64,000 nt of DNA from Pseudonocardia autotrophica (GCF_003945385.1 NZ_AP018920.1:3782001-3846000), one strand, 5' to 3'. Positions 41,826 to 50,446 are shown, counted from the first letter of the stretch. The notes: a model not told the origin generated them from the letters alone. Numbers and translations: made by a program.

Positions 41826-42896
41826 ATGACCGTACTGATCGACCGCAGGACCCCGGGCGCGCCGACCGCGCTCACCACCTTCGCCGAGCAGGAGTTCGAG
41901 CAGCTGCTCGTCAGCCGGGACCCGGCCGGCGGGCCACGCGGCTTCATCGCGGTGCACGACACCTCGCTCGGGCCCGCCCTGGGCGGGGTCCGGGTGCGTC
42001 GCTACCCCGACGACGAGACCGCCGCCGCCGACGCGCTGCGCCTGGCAAGGGCGATGACCTACAAGGCGGCGCTGGCCGGGCTGCCGCTCGGCGGCGGCAA
42101 GTCGGTGATCAACGCCGATCCGCGGACCGAGAAGACCGCGGCGCTGCTCGCCGCGCACGGCCGGGCGATCGGGCTGCTCGGCGGCCGCTACATCCCGGCC
42201 GCCGACATGGGCACCGGCCCCGAGGACCTGCGGGTGATCGCCCAGCACACCCCGGTCGTAGCCAGCGCCGAGCGGGATCCGTCGCCGTCCACCGCGGCCG
42301 GCGTCGTCACCGCGATGCGGGCGGTCGCCGCCCGGCGCGGGCACCACTCGCTGGCCGGGCTGTCGGTCGCCGTGCAGGGCGTCGGGAACGTCGGCCGGCA
42401 CATCGTCGAGCTGCTGCGCGCCGAGGGCGCCCGCACGCTGGTCGACGATCTCGACCCGGCCCGGGTACGGGACGCGGTGACCCGCCTCGGTGCGCTCCCG
42501 GCCGACGGCACCGACGTGCTGCTCGCCGACGTCGATCTGGTCTGCCCGGCCGCGGCGGGCCTGGTCCTCGACGCCGAGCGGGTCGACCGGCTCCGTGCCT
42601 GGGCGGTCGTCCCGGCCGCGAACAACGCGCTGGCCGGGGACGAGCAGGCGCTGCGGCTGCGCGAGCGCGGGATCGACTACGTGCCCGACTTCGTCGCCAA
42701 CGCCGGCGGGCTGATCTCCTGCGAGGCCGAGATCCGGGGCGTCGCCGAGTTCGGCGACCGGCTGGCGGTGATCGGCCGCACCACCGCGGAGATCCTGGCC
42801 GCGGCGGACGCCGACGGCGTCGACTCCCTGACCGCCGCCACCGCACTCGCCGACCGCCGGCTCGCCGCGGCGAGAGACCGCACGGCCCGCGCATGA
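41826..42896 (+). CDS. vdh: Valine (branched-chain amino acid) dehydrogenase
   Basis: A 356-residue Glu/Leu/Phe/Val dehydrogenase that oxidatively deaminates valine and relatives to 2-oxoacids, feeding the Bkd complex encoded just upstream. Motifs: SLGPALGGVRVRRYPDD, MTYKAALAGLPLGGGKSVI with the catalytic Lys of GGGKS, AADMGTGPEDL, the NAD fold VAVQGVGNVGRHIVELL, and VPAANNALAG. GAAGGAG lies upstream of the ATG. Its stop codon is the first three bases of the 63-bp palindromic element. Confidence 0.92.
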   Translation: MTVLIDRRTPGAPTALTTFAEQEFEQLLVSRDPAGGPRGFIAVHDTSLGPALGGVRVRRYPDDETAAADALRLARAMTYKAALAGLPLGGGKSVINADPRTEKTAALLAAHGRAIGLLGGRYIPAADMGTGPEDLRVIAQHTPVVASAERDPSPSTAAGVVTAMRAVAARRGHHSLAGLSVAVQGVGNVGRHIVELLRAEGARTLVDDLDPARVRDAVTRLGALPADGTDVLLADVDLVCPAAAGLVLDAERVDRLRAWAVVPAANNALAGDEQALRLRERGIDYVPDFVANAGGLISCEAEIRGVAEFGDRLAVIGRTTAEILAAADADGVDSLTAATALADRRLAAARDRTARA

Positions 42897-42956
42897 TCAC
42901 CGATCGGGAACCGGGGCGTTCGCTGAGCGACCGTCGCGGTTCCCGATCGGTGATCA
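42894..42956. terminator. 63-bp palindromic element, copy 1 (bidirectional terminator)
   Basis: Perfect 20-bp arms TGATCACCGATCGGGAACCG (42894-42913) and its complement (42937-42956) around a 23-nt spacer that itself contains TCGCT-G-AGCGA. The outer ends are the stop codons of the two converging genes (vdh, plus; BisC-like, minus), so the element is exactly the shared 3' region. Two related elements of the same 20-23-20 geometry lie at 63585-63647 and 63724-63786. Most likely a bidirectional transcription terminator, possibly of repeated-element origin. Confidence 0.75.
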
Positions 42957-45248
42957 GCCGAGCGGCGGCGGGGTGTGTGCGGTGACCTCCGGGGGCTCGT
43001 GCGGGTACGGCGCGACCGCCACGGCACAGAGCTGACCGGTGCAGCCCTGGGCCAGCCGGGAAGTGCCGTGGTCACGGGTCAGCGCGTTCGGGTTGCCGTG
43101 CACGCAGAGCGCGTCGTCGCCGGCGTCCGGGCGCTCCGGGTCCGGACGCGGGTCCCACCAGGCTCCGGTCGGCAACTGCAGCACGCCGGGCCGGATGTCC
43201 TCGGTCACCCGGGCCGAGGCCAGGCAGGCACCGCGGTCGTTGTGCAGCCGGACCACGTCGCCGTCGGAGATCCCCAGGCCGGCGGCGTCGTCCGGGTGGA
43301 TCCGGACGACCTCCCGCCCGGACCGCTTCGATCCGCTGGAGTGCGCGCCGAAGTCCAGCTGCGAGTGCAGCCGGGTCGCGGGCTGGTTGGACACCAGCCA
43401 GAACGGGTGCCGCTCGTCGGGTGCCTCGGTGGGCTCCAGCCAGGCCGGATGCCCGGGGTGGTCGGAGTAGCGGTAGCCGGCGATCGGCGCCGAGCCGACC
43501 TGGATCCGGCCGGACGGGGTCGGCAGCGGATGCGCCGCGGGATCCGCGCGGAACCGGCCGAGGACCCCGCCGTCGTCCGGGCGCTGCGGCAGCTCCAGCT
43601 CGCCGCGTTCCCAGAACTCGTCGAAGTCGGGTGCGTCGAGCCCGCGGTCGGCGAGTGCCTTGCGGGTGCGGTCGTACATGTGCACCAGCCACTCGTGCGA
43701 CGTCCGGCCCTCGGTGAACCGATCACCGTGGCCCAGCCGGTGCGCGAGCGCCGCGAGTACGTCGTAGTCGTCGCGGGCCTCGCCGCGCGGCGGGACGAGC
43801 TGTTTCATCGCGACCAGCAGCGGATCCGAGCTGGTGGCACCCATGTCATCGCGTTCGAGGGTGGTCGTGGAGGGCAGCACGACGTCGGCGTGCCGCGCGG
43901 TGGCGGTCCACATCGGGTCGTGCACCACGAAGGTGTCCAGCTCGGCGACGGCCCGGCGCAGCCTGCGCAGGTCCTGATGGTGGTGGAACGGGTTGCCGCC
44001 GGCCCACCAGGCCATCCGCACGTGCGGGTAGGTGTGCTCGGCACCGTTGTAGTCGTAGGTCTCCCCCGGGTGCAGCAGCATGTCGGCGACCCGGGCCACC
44101 GGGATGAACGACGACACCGGGTTCGGCACCCGGGAGAAGGTCGGCACCGGCACGGCGTTGCGCAGCCTGCCGTAGTGGCCGAGCGAGCCGAGGCCGTAGT
44201 TGAAGCCGCCGCCGGGCAGCCCGATCTGGCCGAGCACCGCGGCCAGCGCGGTCGCGCCCCACACCGGCTGCTCGCCGTGCTCCGCGCGCTGCAGCGACTG
44301 CGCGACGGTGACCAGCGTCCGCCCGTAGGCGATCCGCCAGGCCAGCTCCCGGATCGCGGACGCGTCGATGCCGGTGATCTCGGCGGCCCAGTCGGCGTCC
44401 TTGACCGGCGCCGCGAACAGGTACTCGCGCAGCTGCTCCCAGCCGTCGCAGTGGGTGTCGAGGAAGTCGCCGTCGTGCCGGTTCTCGGCGGTGACGGTGT
44501 GCATCAACGCCAGCATCAACGCCACGTCGGTGCCCGGGCGGATCGGCAGCCAGGTCGCGTCGACCTCCTCCGGGAGGTCCGGGCGCAGCGGGCTGACCAG
44601 CACGAACACCGCGCCACGATCGCGGGCGGCGCGCATCGCCCCACGCTCGACGTGCCGGCTCACCCCACCGGCGGCGATCGCCGAGTTCTTCAGAGCCATC
44701 CCGCCGAAGGCCAGCACGGTGTCGGTGTGCGCGGCCACCGCGTCCCAGGTGACCGCGTTGCGGCTGACCGAGTCGAACGCACCGAGGACCTGCGGCAGGA
44801 TCACCTCCGCAGCGCCGCCGGAGTAGGTGTTGACCGAGCGGGTGTAACCGCCGGTGACGGCGAGGAAGCGGTGCAGCTGCCCCTGGGCGTGGTGGAACCG
44901 CCCGGCCGACGCCCAGCCGTAGGACCCGCCGTAGACGGCGGCGTCGCCGTGGGTCGTGCGGACCCGGTGGGTCTCCTCGGCGAGCCGGTCCAGCACCGCG
45001 TCCCAGGACACCGTCAGGTAGTCGTCCCGGCCGCGTGCGGGATCACGGCCGGGGCCGCGTTCCCACCAGCCGCGCCGGACGGCCGGGGCCCCCACCCGGG
45101 CCGGGTGCGCGACCGCGGCCGGGATGTTGTCCAGCACCGGCGACGGATCCGGGTCGCCCGGGTGCGGGCGCACCCGCAGCCGATCGCCGTCGTAGCGGGC
45201 GCGGAACACGCCCCAGTGGGCACTGTGGGTCTTCTCGATCTCGGTCAC
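42954..45248 (-). CDS. Molybdopterin oxidoreductase (biotin sulfoxide/TMAO reductase-like)
   Basis: A 764-residue DMSO-reductase-family enzyme of the BisC/TorA type. There is no N-terminal [4Fe-4S] cysteine motif and no Tat signal, so it should be cytoplasmic. Motifs: VYGGSYGWASAGRFHHAQGQ, NTYSGGAAEVILPQ with the serine expected to bind Mo, MAWWAGGNPFHHHQD, DMGATSSDPLLVAM, VSNQPATRLHSQLDFG. It probably reduces S- or N-oxides such as methionine sulfoxide or biotin sulfoxide. The start is GTG at 45248. It converges on vdh through the palindromic terminator. Confidence 0.88.
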   Translation of the reverse strand: MTEIEKTHSAHWGVFRARYDGDRLRVRPHPGDPDPSPVLDNIPAAVAHPARVGAPAVRRGWWERGPGRDPARGRDDYLTVSWDAVLDRLAEETHRVRTTHGDAAVYGGSYGWASAGRFHHAQGQLHRFLAVTGGYTRSVNTYSGGAAEVILPQVLGAFDSVSRNAVTWDAVAAHTDTVLAFGGMALKNSAIAAGGVSRHVERGAMRAARDRGAVFVLVSPLRPDLPEEVDATWLPIRPGTDVALMLALMHTVTAENRHDGDFLDTHCDGWEQLREYLFAAPVKDADWAAEITGIDASAIRELAWRIAYGRTLVTVAQSLQRAEHGEQPVWGATALAAVLGQIGLPGGGFNYGLGSLGHYGRLRNAVPVPTFSRVPNPVSSFIPVARVADMLLHPGETYDYNGAEHTYPHVRMAWWAGGNPFHHHQDLRRLRRAVAELDTFVVHDPMWTATARHADVVLPSTTTLERDDMGATSSDPLLVAMKQLVPPRGEARDDYDVLAALAHRLGHGDRFTEGRTSHEWLVHMYDRTRKALADRGLDAPDFDEFWERGELELPQRPDDGGVLGRFRADPAAHPLPTPSGRIQVGSAPIAGYRYSDHPGHPAWLEPTEAPDERHPFWLVSNQPATRLHSQLDFGAHSSGSKRSGREVVRIHPDDAAGLGISDGDVVRLHNDRGACLASARVTEDIRPGVLQLPTGAWWDPRPDPERPDAGDDALCVHGNPNALTRDHGTSRLAQGCTGQLCAVAVAPYPHEPPEVTAHTPPPLG

Positions 45249-45261
45249 CGGGCTCCACGCT

Positions 45262-45280
45262 ATGCGGCGTGCGCCCGCAT
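45262..45280. promoter_or_regulatory. Inverted repeat ATGCGG-N7-CCGCAT in a divergent gap
   Basis: 6-bp perfect arms in the 62-bp gap between the BisC-like gene (minus, start 45248) and the DinB-like gene (plus, start 45311). With so little room, both promoters must overlap here, and the repeat could be a shared operator. Short arms make chance occurrence possible. Confidence 0.35.
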
Positions 45281-45310
45281 GCGGAAGGGATCGCGGGGGA
45301 AGCTGTGTTC

Positions 45311-45835
45311 ATGACGAACACACTGACCGCCGCCGACCTGCTCACCGACCACTTCGGCCGGGTGGACGAGCTCGTGCACGAGATCGTCGACGGGCTCACC
45401 GAGGACGATCTCGCCCGCCGCCCGGACGGCGCCGACGGAGCGGCCAACCCGATCGGCTGGCTGGTGTGGCACCTGCTGCGGGTGCAGGACGATCACCTGG
45501 CCGAGGCGTTCGGCACCGGGCAGGTCTGGATCGACGAGGGCTGGGTCGAGCGGTTCGGGCTCGCACTCGATCCGCACGAGACCGGCTACCAGCACACCAG
45601 GGAGCAGGTCGACGCCGTCCGCACCAGCGCCGAGCTGCTCTCCGGGTACGGCGCTGCGGTGCACGCCAGGACCGTGTCGCACATGGTCTCGATCACCGAG
45701 GCCGATCTCGCCCGGGTGCTGCCGCCCACCTACGGCGAGGGGGTCACCCTGGGCGCGCGGCTGGTCAGCGTGCTCGGTGACGATCTGCAGCACGCCGGTC
45801 AGGCCGCCTACCTGCGCGGGCTGTTCGGACGCTGA
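45311..45835 (+). CDS. DinB-superfamily protein (DUF664-like)
   Basis: A 174-residue four-helix-bundle protein: HFGRVDELVHEIVDGLTEDDLARRPDG, ANPIGWLVWHLLRVQDDHLAE, and LVSVLGDDLQHAGQAAYLRGL. The His residues of VWH, QDDH and LQHAGQ are in the metal-binding positions of DinB/mycothiol-dependent enzymes, so a metal- and mycothiol-dependent transferase or isomerase role is likely, with unknown substrate. The ATG at 45311 gives the usual family N-terminus; longer frames are rejected. Confidence 0.82.
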   Translation: MTNTLTAADLLTDHFGRVDELVHEIVDGLTEDDLARRPDGADGAANPIGWLVWHLLRVQDDHLAEAFGTGQVWIDEGWVERFGLALDPHETGYQHTREQVDAVRTSAELLSGYGAAVHARTVSHMVSITEADLARVLPPTYGEGVTLGARLVSVLGDDLQHAGQAAYLRGLFGR

Positions 45836-45908
45836 TCGGTCCCCGGCCGATTGCGCGCCGCACCGGCCCGCCGGCGTCACCGGCGTCCGGGGCCGCGGTG
45901 CCGCCGCC

Positions 45909-45914
45909 TACGCT
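45909..45914 (+). promoter_or_regulatory. -10 box TACGCT, leaderless LysR-type gene
   Basis: TACGCT ends 7 nt before the ATG at 45922, placing the transcription start at the start codon. The same box and spacing occur before 53879 and, as TACCGT, before 62132 and 63808. Confidence 0.5.
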
Positions 45915-45921
45915 GATCGGA

Positions 45922-46845
45922 ATGGCCGCACCCGTACACGTCCCCGACCTGACCGGGCTCGCCCTGCTCGTCGCGATCGCCCGCACCGGCAACCTCGGCA
46001 CCGCCGCACACGAACTCGGATTGTCCGTGCAGGCCGCGACGGCCCGCGTCCGGTCGGTGGAACAGCTGGTCGGCACCCCGGTGCTGGAGCGCGGCCGGCG
46101 CGGGCGCCGGTCGAGCAGGCTCACCCCGCGCGGGGTGCTGCTCGTCGAGTGGGCGGGCCCGGTGCTCGACGCGGCCCACGACCTGGACGCCGCGGTCGCC
46201 ACCCTGCGCCCGCCGGACGACGGCACGGACGCGGTCGTCCTCGCCGCCGGCCCGACCGCAGCCGAGTCGCTGCTCCCCGGCTGGCTGGTGGAGCTGCGCG
46301 ACGGACCGGGCGGGCGGATCACCCTGCTCGACACCGCGGACCCGGCGGCCGCGGTCCGCGACGGGGACGCCGTCGTCGGGATCGTCGAGACCGGCGGCCC
46401 GCTGGACGGGCTGCACGCGACCACGGTCGCGAGCGACACCCTGGTCCTGGTCGTGCCACCCGGGCATCCGCTGGCCGGCGGGCCCGGGATCGACGGCGCC
46501 GGGCTGGCCGGGACCCCGCTGGTCAGCCGGCGGCCCGAGGCCGGCTCCCGGCCGGTGCTCGACGCGGCGCTGCGCGACGCGGCCGGCGACTCCCCGGTCG
46601 CCGCACCGATCCGGGAACTGGCGGCCGACGCCGCGGTGCGGGCCGCCGTCCGCGGTGGGGACGGCCCGGCGGTGCTGCCCCGGATGGTCGTCGCCGCGGA
46701 CATCGCGACCGGGCTCCTACTCGAGGTGCCGGTGCACGGGGTCGAGCTGACCCGGGAGTTCCGCGCCGTCTGGCAGCAGGGCACCTCACCGCAGGGAACC
46801 GCGCGGGACCTCCTCCGCATCGCCACCGGTGGCCGGATCCGCTGA
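45922..46845 (+). CDS. LysR-family transcriptional regulator
   Basis: A 307-residue LysR-type protein. The N-terminal HTH reads LVAIARTGNLGTAAHELGLSV with VRSVEQLVGTPVLERGRRG following, and the rest is a periplasmic-binding-protein-like effector domain (LVLVVPPGHPLAGG, TPLVSRR). The ATG at 45922 has a -10 box 7 nt upstream and no ribosome site, so it is probably leaderless. The last 60 bp overlap the converging MFS gene. Target genes are not evident. Confidence 0.85.
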   Translation: MAAPVHVPDLTGLALLVAIARTGNLGTAAHELGLSVQAATARVRSVEQLVGTPVLERGRRGRRSSRLTPRGVLLVEWAGPVLDAAHDLDAAVATLRPPDDGTDAVVLAAGPTAAESLLPGWLVELRDGPGGRITLLDTADPAAAVRDGDAVVGIVETGGPLDGLHATTVASDTLVLVVPPGHPLAGGPGIDGAGLAGTPLVSRRPEAGSRPVLDAALRDAAGDSPVAAPIRELAADAAVRAAVRGGDGPAVLPRMVVAADIATGLLLEVPVHGVELTREFRAVWQQGTSPQGTARDLLRIATGGRIR

Positions 46846-48075
46846 TCCGCGGCGATCGGCCCGGCGGCTCGCCGCCCAGCCGATCGCGGCGGCGCCGACG
46901 CAGGCCAGGGCGCCCAGCGCCAGCCCGCCGCGACCACCGAACTGTTCGCTCACCCAGCCCGCGATCGGGCCGCCGATCGGGGTCGACCCGAGGAACGCGA
47001 CCGACCACAGCGCCATCACCCGGCCCCGCATGTGTGAGTCCGATGCGAGCTGCAGGGTGCTGTTCCCGCCGGCCATGAACGCGACGCTGCTCATCCCGAC
47101 CAGGCCCATCGCCACCAGCGCGACCCACAGCGTCGGCGCCACCGCCACCAGCGCCATCGACAGCCCGAACAGCAGCGACGTCCGGACCAGCGCGGGCAGC
47201 CCGGTCCGCCCGCGCCCGGCGACGATCAGGCCGCCGACCACCGCACCGGCCCCCATCGCACCGGTCAGGTAGCCGTAGGTGCCCGCGTCACCGCCGAACG
47301 TCTCGGAGGCGACGACCGGCAGCACCACCGGGAACTCGTAGGCCAGGCAGCCGACGAGCGCCATCATCACCAGCGGGACGCTCAGCTCCGGGCTGCGCCG
47401 GACGTAGGCCAGCCCGGCGCGCAGCTGGCCGGGCGCCCGCGGCGTGGGTTCGCTCGGGGTGAGTGCGGAGACGTCGAGCCGCAGCAGCGAGGCCACCACG
47501 GCGACGAAGCTGGCCGCGTTCACCGCGAAGCAGACGCCGGTCCCGCCGGCCACGATGACCAGCCCGGCGACCGCCGGGCCGATCGCCCGGGCGGCGTTCA
47601 CCAGTACCGAGTTCAGGGTGACGGCGTTGCGCAGGTCGTCCGGCCCGACCAGCTCGTGCACGAACACCTGCCGGGCCGGGTTCTCGAACGCCTTGTTCAG
47701 GCCGAGTACCGCGGCGAGCAGGTAGACGTGCCAGAGCACGACGGTGCCGGTGAGCGTCAGGACGGCCAGCGCGAGCGCCTGCAGGCCCATCAGCGTCTGC
47801 AGGCCGATCATCAGCCGCCTGCGGTCCAGCCGGTCCACCCAGACCCCGGCGTAGGGACCGACCAGCAGGGTGGGCAGGGTCTGCACGGCGACGACCGTGC
47901 CGAGCACGGCCGCCGACCCGGTCAGCTCGTAGACCAGCCAGGACTGGGCGATCGACTGCATCCAGGTGCCGATCATGGAGATCGACTGGCCGCCGAACCA
48001 CAGCCGGTAGTTGCGCCCGGACAGCGACGAGAAGGTCCGTGCCGAGTACGACCGCAGCGCCGTCCGGGCGCTCAC
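46786..48075 (-). CDS. MFS transporter (EntS/MFS_3-like), probable exporter
   Basis: A 429-residue integral membrane protein with 10-12 hydrophobic segments: LWFGGQSISMIGTWMQSIAQSWLVYELTGS at the N-terminus, PYAGVWVDRLDRRRLM (the MFS loop 2-3 motif), FENPARQVFVHELVG, and LGSTPIGGPIAGWVSEQFGG. These motifs fit the DHA3/enterobactin-exporter class. The GTG start overlaps the MarR stop (GTGA), so the pump and its presumed repressor are co-translated. The last 60 bp overlap the LysR gene. Confidence 0.88.
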   Translation of the reverse strand: MSARTALRSYSARTFSSLSGRNYRLWFGGQSISMIGTWMQSIAQSWLVYELTGSAAVLGTVVAVQTLPTLLVGPYAGVWVDRLDRRRLMIGLQTLMGLQALALAVLTLTGTVVLWHVYLLAAVLGLNKAFENPARQVFVHELVGPDDLRNAVTLNSVLVNAARAIGPAVAGLVIVAGGTGVCFAVNAASFVAVVASLLRLDVSALTPSEPTPRAPGQLRAGLAYVRRSPELSVPLVMMALVGCLAYEFPVVLPVVASETFGGDAGTYGYLTGAMGAGAVVGGLIVAGRGRTGLPALVRTSLLFGLSMALVAVAPTLWVALVAMGLVGMSSVAFMAGGNSTLQLASDSHMRGRVMALWSVAFLGSTPIGGPIAGWVSEQFGGRGGLALGALACVGAAAIGWAASRRADRRGSADPATGGDAEEVPRGSLR

Positions 48076-48512
48076 CGGGAAGCTCGGAGCGAGCCCGCCA
48101 GGGCCTCGAGTGCCGGAAGCGCCGCGCGCAGCCCCTCGGCGTGGCCGTCCGGGAGCCCGTCGACGTGCTCGGCGAGCAACCGGGCGCGTTCCTCCCGCTG
48201 ACGGGTGTGCTCGGCGATCCCGGCCTCGGTGGCGGCGACCCGCACGGCCCGCCCGTCGGCCGGGTCGGTGTCGCGGACCAGCAGCCCGGCGGCCTCCATC
48301 TTGCCGGCCAGCCGGGACAGCATCGTGGGGTTGAGCCCCTCCAGCCCGGCGAGCTCGCCCATTCCGATCGGGCCCCGGACCACCACCGTGCCGAGTACCG
48401 ACACCTGGGTGCGGGTCAGGTCGGAACCGCGGGAGTGCCGGTCCAGTCCCCGGGTGATCCGGGCGAGGACCACCCGCAGCCGGACGAGCTCGTCGGGATC
48501 GAGGCCGCTCAT
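48072..48512 (-). CDS. MarR-family transcriptional regulator
   Basis: A 146-residue winged-helix protein: LTRTQVSVLGTVVVRGPIGMGELAGLEGLNPTMLSRLAGKMEAAGLLVRDTDPADGRA is interrupted here only for length; the DxxDGRA wing is typical. It is the first gene of a MarR-MFS pair. A palindrome 30 bp upstream (48542-48555) is a good autoregulatory operator. Likely an antibiotic or small-molecule responsive repressor of the pump. Confidence 0.88.
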   Translation of the reverse strand: MSGLDPDELVRLRVVLARITRGLDRHSRGSDLTRTQVSVLGTVVVRGPIGMGELAGLEGLNPTMLSRLAGKMEAAGLLVRDTDPADGRAVRVAATEAGIAEHTRQREERARLLAEHVDGLPDGHAEGLRAALPALEALAGSLRASR

Positions 48513-48541
48513 CGCGCTCCAGTTCGTTGCCGCCGATGTTA

Positions 48542-48555
48542 TTGCCTATCGGCAA
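48542..48555. promoter_or_regulatory. MarR-type operator TTGCC-N4-GGCAA
   Basis: TTGCC (48542-48546) and GGCAA (48551-48555) flank TATC, in a locally AT-rich stretch (TGTTATTGCC, GCATATACC) unlike the surrounding DNA. It lies 30 bp upstream of the MarR start, where a MarR dimer would block the MarR-MFS promoter. Confidence 0.55.
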
Positions 48556-48594
48556 GCATATACCGTTGCGGGAACGCCCACCGGACCGCCCCGC

Positions 48595-48683
48595 GCCGGG
48601 ATCGGTTCGTGCCGGGATCAGGCCGGGCCGGGATCAGCTCGCGCTGGGATCAGTGGGTGGCCGGGATCAGTCGGTGCCGGGAT
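48595..48683. repeat. Short tandem repeats, ~16-bp unit, between two MarR-family genes
   Basis: Six imperfect copies of a unit with core GCCGGGATCAG occur at 15-17 bp intervals (cores near 48595, 48611, 48628, 48644, 48661 and 48676). On the minus strand each reads CTGATCCCGGC. The last two fall in the 3' codons and stop of the OhrR-like gene (stop at 48667), so the array seems to have grown from its tail. Function unknown; a repeat-unit copy-number variant is likely between strains. Confidence 0.65.
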
Positions 48684-49152
48684 CGGGCCGGGCCGGGCCG
48701 CCGTCGGCCCCGGCCCGCAGCCGGGCCGCGAGCCGCTGCAGGTCGTCGCGCAGCGCAACGATCTCCTCGCTCGACATCCCGGTGGTCCGGACCACCTGGT
48801 CCTGCACGACGGCCGCCCGTTCCCGCAGCGCCGCCCCTTCCGTGGTGAGCGAGATCTGGACCGTCCGCTCGTCGTCGGGGCGGCGGGCCCGGGTGATCAG
48901 GCCGCGGCTCTCCAGCCGGGTCAGCAACGGCGAGAGCGTGCCGCTGTCGAGATACATCCGCTCCCCCAGCTCCCGCTGCGGGATGCTCTCCTCCGCCCAG
49001 AGCACGAGCAGCACCGCGTACTGGCTGTAGGTGAGCCCGATCTCGTCGAGCACCGGCCGATAGCACCCGGTCATCGCCCGCGAGGCCGAGTGCAGCGCGA
49101 AGCAGAGCTGCTCGTCGAGCGCCCGCGGCGCAACGAGTCCGGGCTGTTCCAT
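48667..49152 (-). CDS. OhrR-like MarR-family regulator
   Basis: A 161-residue MarR protein with the OhrR N-terminal pattern DEQLCFALHSASRAM, whose Cys17 corresponds to the peroxide-reactive cysteine of OhrR. The HTH region LTYSQYAVLLVLWAEESIPQRELGERMYLDSGTLSPLL also matches. OhrR represses an organic hydroperoxide resistance gene (ohr) until the cysteine is oxidised. No ohr gene is nearby in the window. The ATG at 49152 gives the family start. The tail contains tandem-repeat units. Confidence 0.85.
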   Translation of the reverse strand: MEQPGLVAPRALDEQLCFALHSASRAMTGCYRPVLDEIGLTYSQYAVLLVLWAEESIPQRELGERMYLDSGTLSPLLTRLESRGLITRARRPDDERTVQISLTTEGAALRERAAVVQDQVVRTTGMSSEEIVALRDDLQRLAARLRAGADGGPARPDPGTD

Positions 49153-49283
49153 CACTACAGGGTATGCCGTCGCCGGGCCGCGTCCAGCCACCCGTCACCG
49201 GCGCCCGGCGACCCGCCACGGACTCCCGCGGACCCGCCTACCATCGGAGCCCGGACGGCGATCGACACAGGACGGGCGGGGCG

Positions 49284-49763
49284 ATGGACGAGCGCGATCG
49301 GACACACCTGCGGCGGTGCGTCGAGCTGGCCGAGCAGGCGCTCCTCGCCGGTGACGAGCCGTTCGGCTCGGTACTGGTCGACGGCTCCGGGACGGCCGTC
49401 GCCGAGGACCGCAACCGGGTGTCCGGCGGCGACCCGACGCAGCATCCGGAGTTCGCGCTGGCCCGGCGCTCGACCGAGCTGCTCACCCCCGCCCAGCGGG
49501 CCGCGGCGACCGTCTACACCTCCGGCGAGCACTGCCCGATGTGCGCCGCCGCGCACGCCTGGGCCGGGCTCGGGCGGATCGTCTACGCCAGCTCGACCGC
49601 GCAGCTGAGCACCTGGCGTCAGGAGCTCGGCGCGGCGCCCGGCCCGGTCCGGCCGCTGCCGGTGTCGGACGTGGCACCCGGGATCCGGGTGGAGGGGCCC
49701 GATCCGGATCTCGCGCCGCAGGTACGGCTGCTGCACGAGCGGTTCCGCCGAGGATCCGCATGA
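49284..49763 (+). CDS. Nucleoside/guanine deaminase-like protein (CMP/dCMP deaminase fold)
   Basis: A 159-residue cytidine-deaminase-fold protein. The zinc motif reads HPEFALA, with HxE spaced as HPE, and SGEHCPMCAAAHAWAGL with PCxxC as CPMC. Flanks (ALLAGDEPFGSVLVDGSG, GRIVYASS) resemble guanine deaminase GuaD and TadA. Deamination of guanine or a related base is most likely; the variant Pro in HPE is noted. ATG at 49284 chosen from the family N-terminus. Followed by a hairpin at 49819-49853. Confidence 0.82.
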   Translation: MDERDRTHLRRCVELAEQALLAGDEPFGSVLVDGSGTAVAEDRNRVSGGDPTQHPEFALARRSTELLTPAQRAAATVYTSGEHCPMCAAAHAWAGLGRIVYASSTAQLSTWRQELGAAPGPVRPLPVSDVAPGIRVEGPDPDLAPQVRLLHERFRRGSA

Positions 49764-49818
49764 GAAAGGTCCGGAGCGCGACCATCCCCGATCGGCCGCG
49801 CCCCGGACCGTGAGATCA

Positions 49819-49853
49819 GCGGAGCCGGAAGGCTCCCCAGCACCCGGCTCCGC
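49819..49853. terminator. Hairpin downstream of the deaminase gene
   Basis: Perfect 10-bp arms GCGGAGCCGG (49819-49828) and CCGGCTCCGC (49844-49853) with a 15-nt loop, 56 bp after the deaminase stop. It has no U-tract, as is common for actinobacterial terminators. A short minus-strand frame also crosses it (see rejected items). Confidence 0.5.
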
Positions 49854-50010
49854 CGTGGATCGTGACGCCACGGAAGTACCCCGCTGCCGCCGGCGGAAAT
49901 CGCGGTGCCCTCGAGTTCACCCGGTTCGAGCAGCGACGACGTCGCGATGAGACGATCGGGTGACGTTCGGCCCACTCACACCCTTCCCACCCGCATCGGA
50001 GGCCCGGCCG

Positions 50011-50442
50011 ATGGCCTGGTTGCGCACCGTCGCCCGCCTGTTGCTCGGCGCGTTCCTGGTGACCGCCGGGATCGCGCACCTGGTCGTGCCCGGTGAGTTC
50101 CTGGCCCAGGTTCCGCCGTTCCTGCCCGCGCCCGGCGCGATCGTGCTGGTGTCCGGGCTGGTGGAGATCGCGCTGGGCGCGGCGCTGCTCGTCGCACCGG
50201 CCCGGCGGCGGCCGGTCGCCGGGCTCGCCGCGGCCGCACTGTTCGTGATCGTGTTCCCCGGCAACGTGTCGCAGTACCTGACCGGCACCGCGGCGTTCGG
50301 GCTCGACACCGACGCCGCCCGCGCGACCCGGCTGTTGTTCCAGCCGCTGTTCGTGCTGTGGGCGCTGTGGTCCTGCGGTTCGTGGGCGCTGCTGCGGCCC
50401 ACCCGGAACGGGAGCACCGGCCGGCACCGGTCCCGGAACTGA
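50011..50442 (+). CDS. DoxX-like membrane protein
   Basis: A 143-residue protein with four hydrophobic segments: WLRTVARLLLGAFLVTAGIAHL, GAIVLVSGLVEIALGAALLVA, VAGLAAAALFVIVFPGNVSQYL and LLFQPLFVLWALWSCGSWAL. The AGIAHLVVP and VFPGNVSQY motifs fit DoxX-family proteins, which work with redox and thiol metabolism in actinobacteria. GGAGG lies 8 nt upstream of the ATG at 50011. Stands alone with a strong terminator 5 nt after its stop. Confidence 0.83.
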   Translation: MAWLRTVARLLLGAFLVTAGIAHLVVPGEFLAQVPPFLPAPGAIVLVSGLVEIALGAALLVAPARRRPVAGLAAAALFVIVFPGNVSQYLTGTAAFGLDTDAARATRLLFQPLFVLWALWSCGSWALLRPTRNGSTGRHRSRN

Positions 50443-50446
50443 TCGC

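Noticed and set aside
48595..48683. CRISPR array
   Set aside because: Units are only 15-17 bp, degenerate, without spacers of constant length, and no cas genes are near.
49816..49920. Short minus-strand frame ending in an ordered-looking Gly/aromatic tail
   Set aside because: Only ~34 codons from a possible GTG, no ribosome site, no family, and it is crossed by a GC-rich hairpin that is better explained as a terminator.
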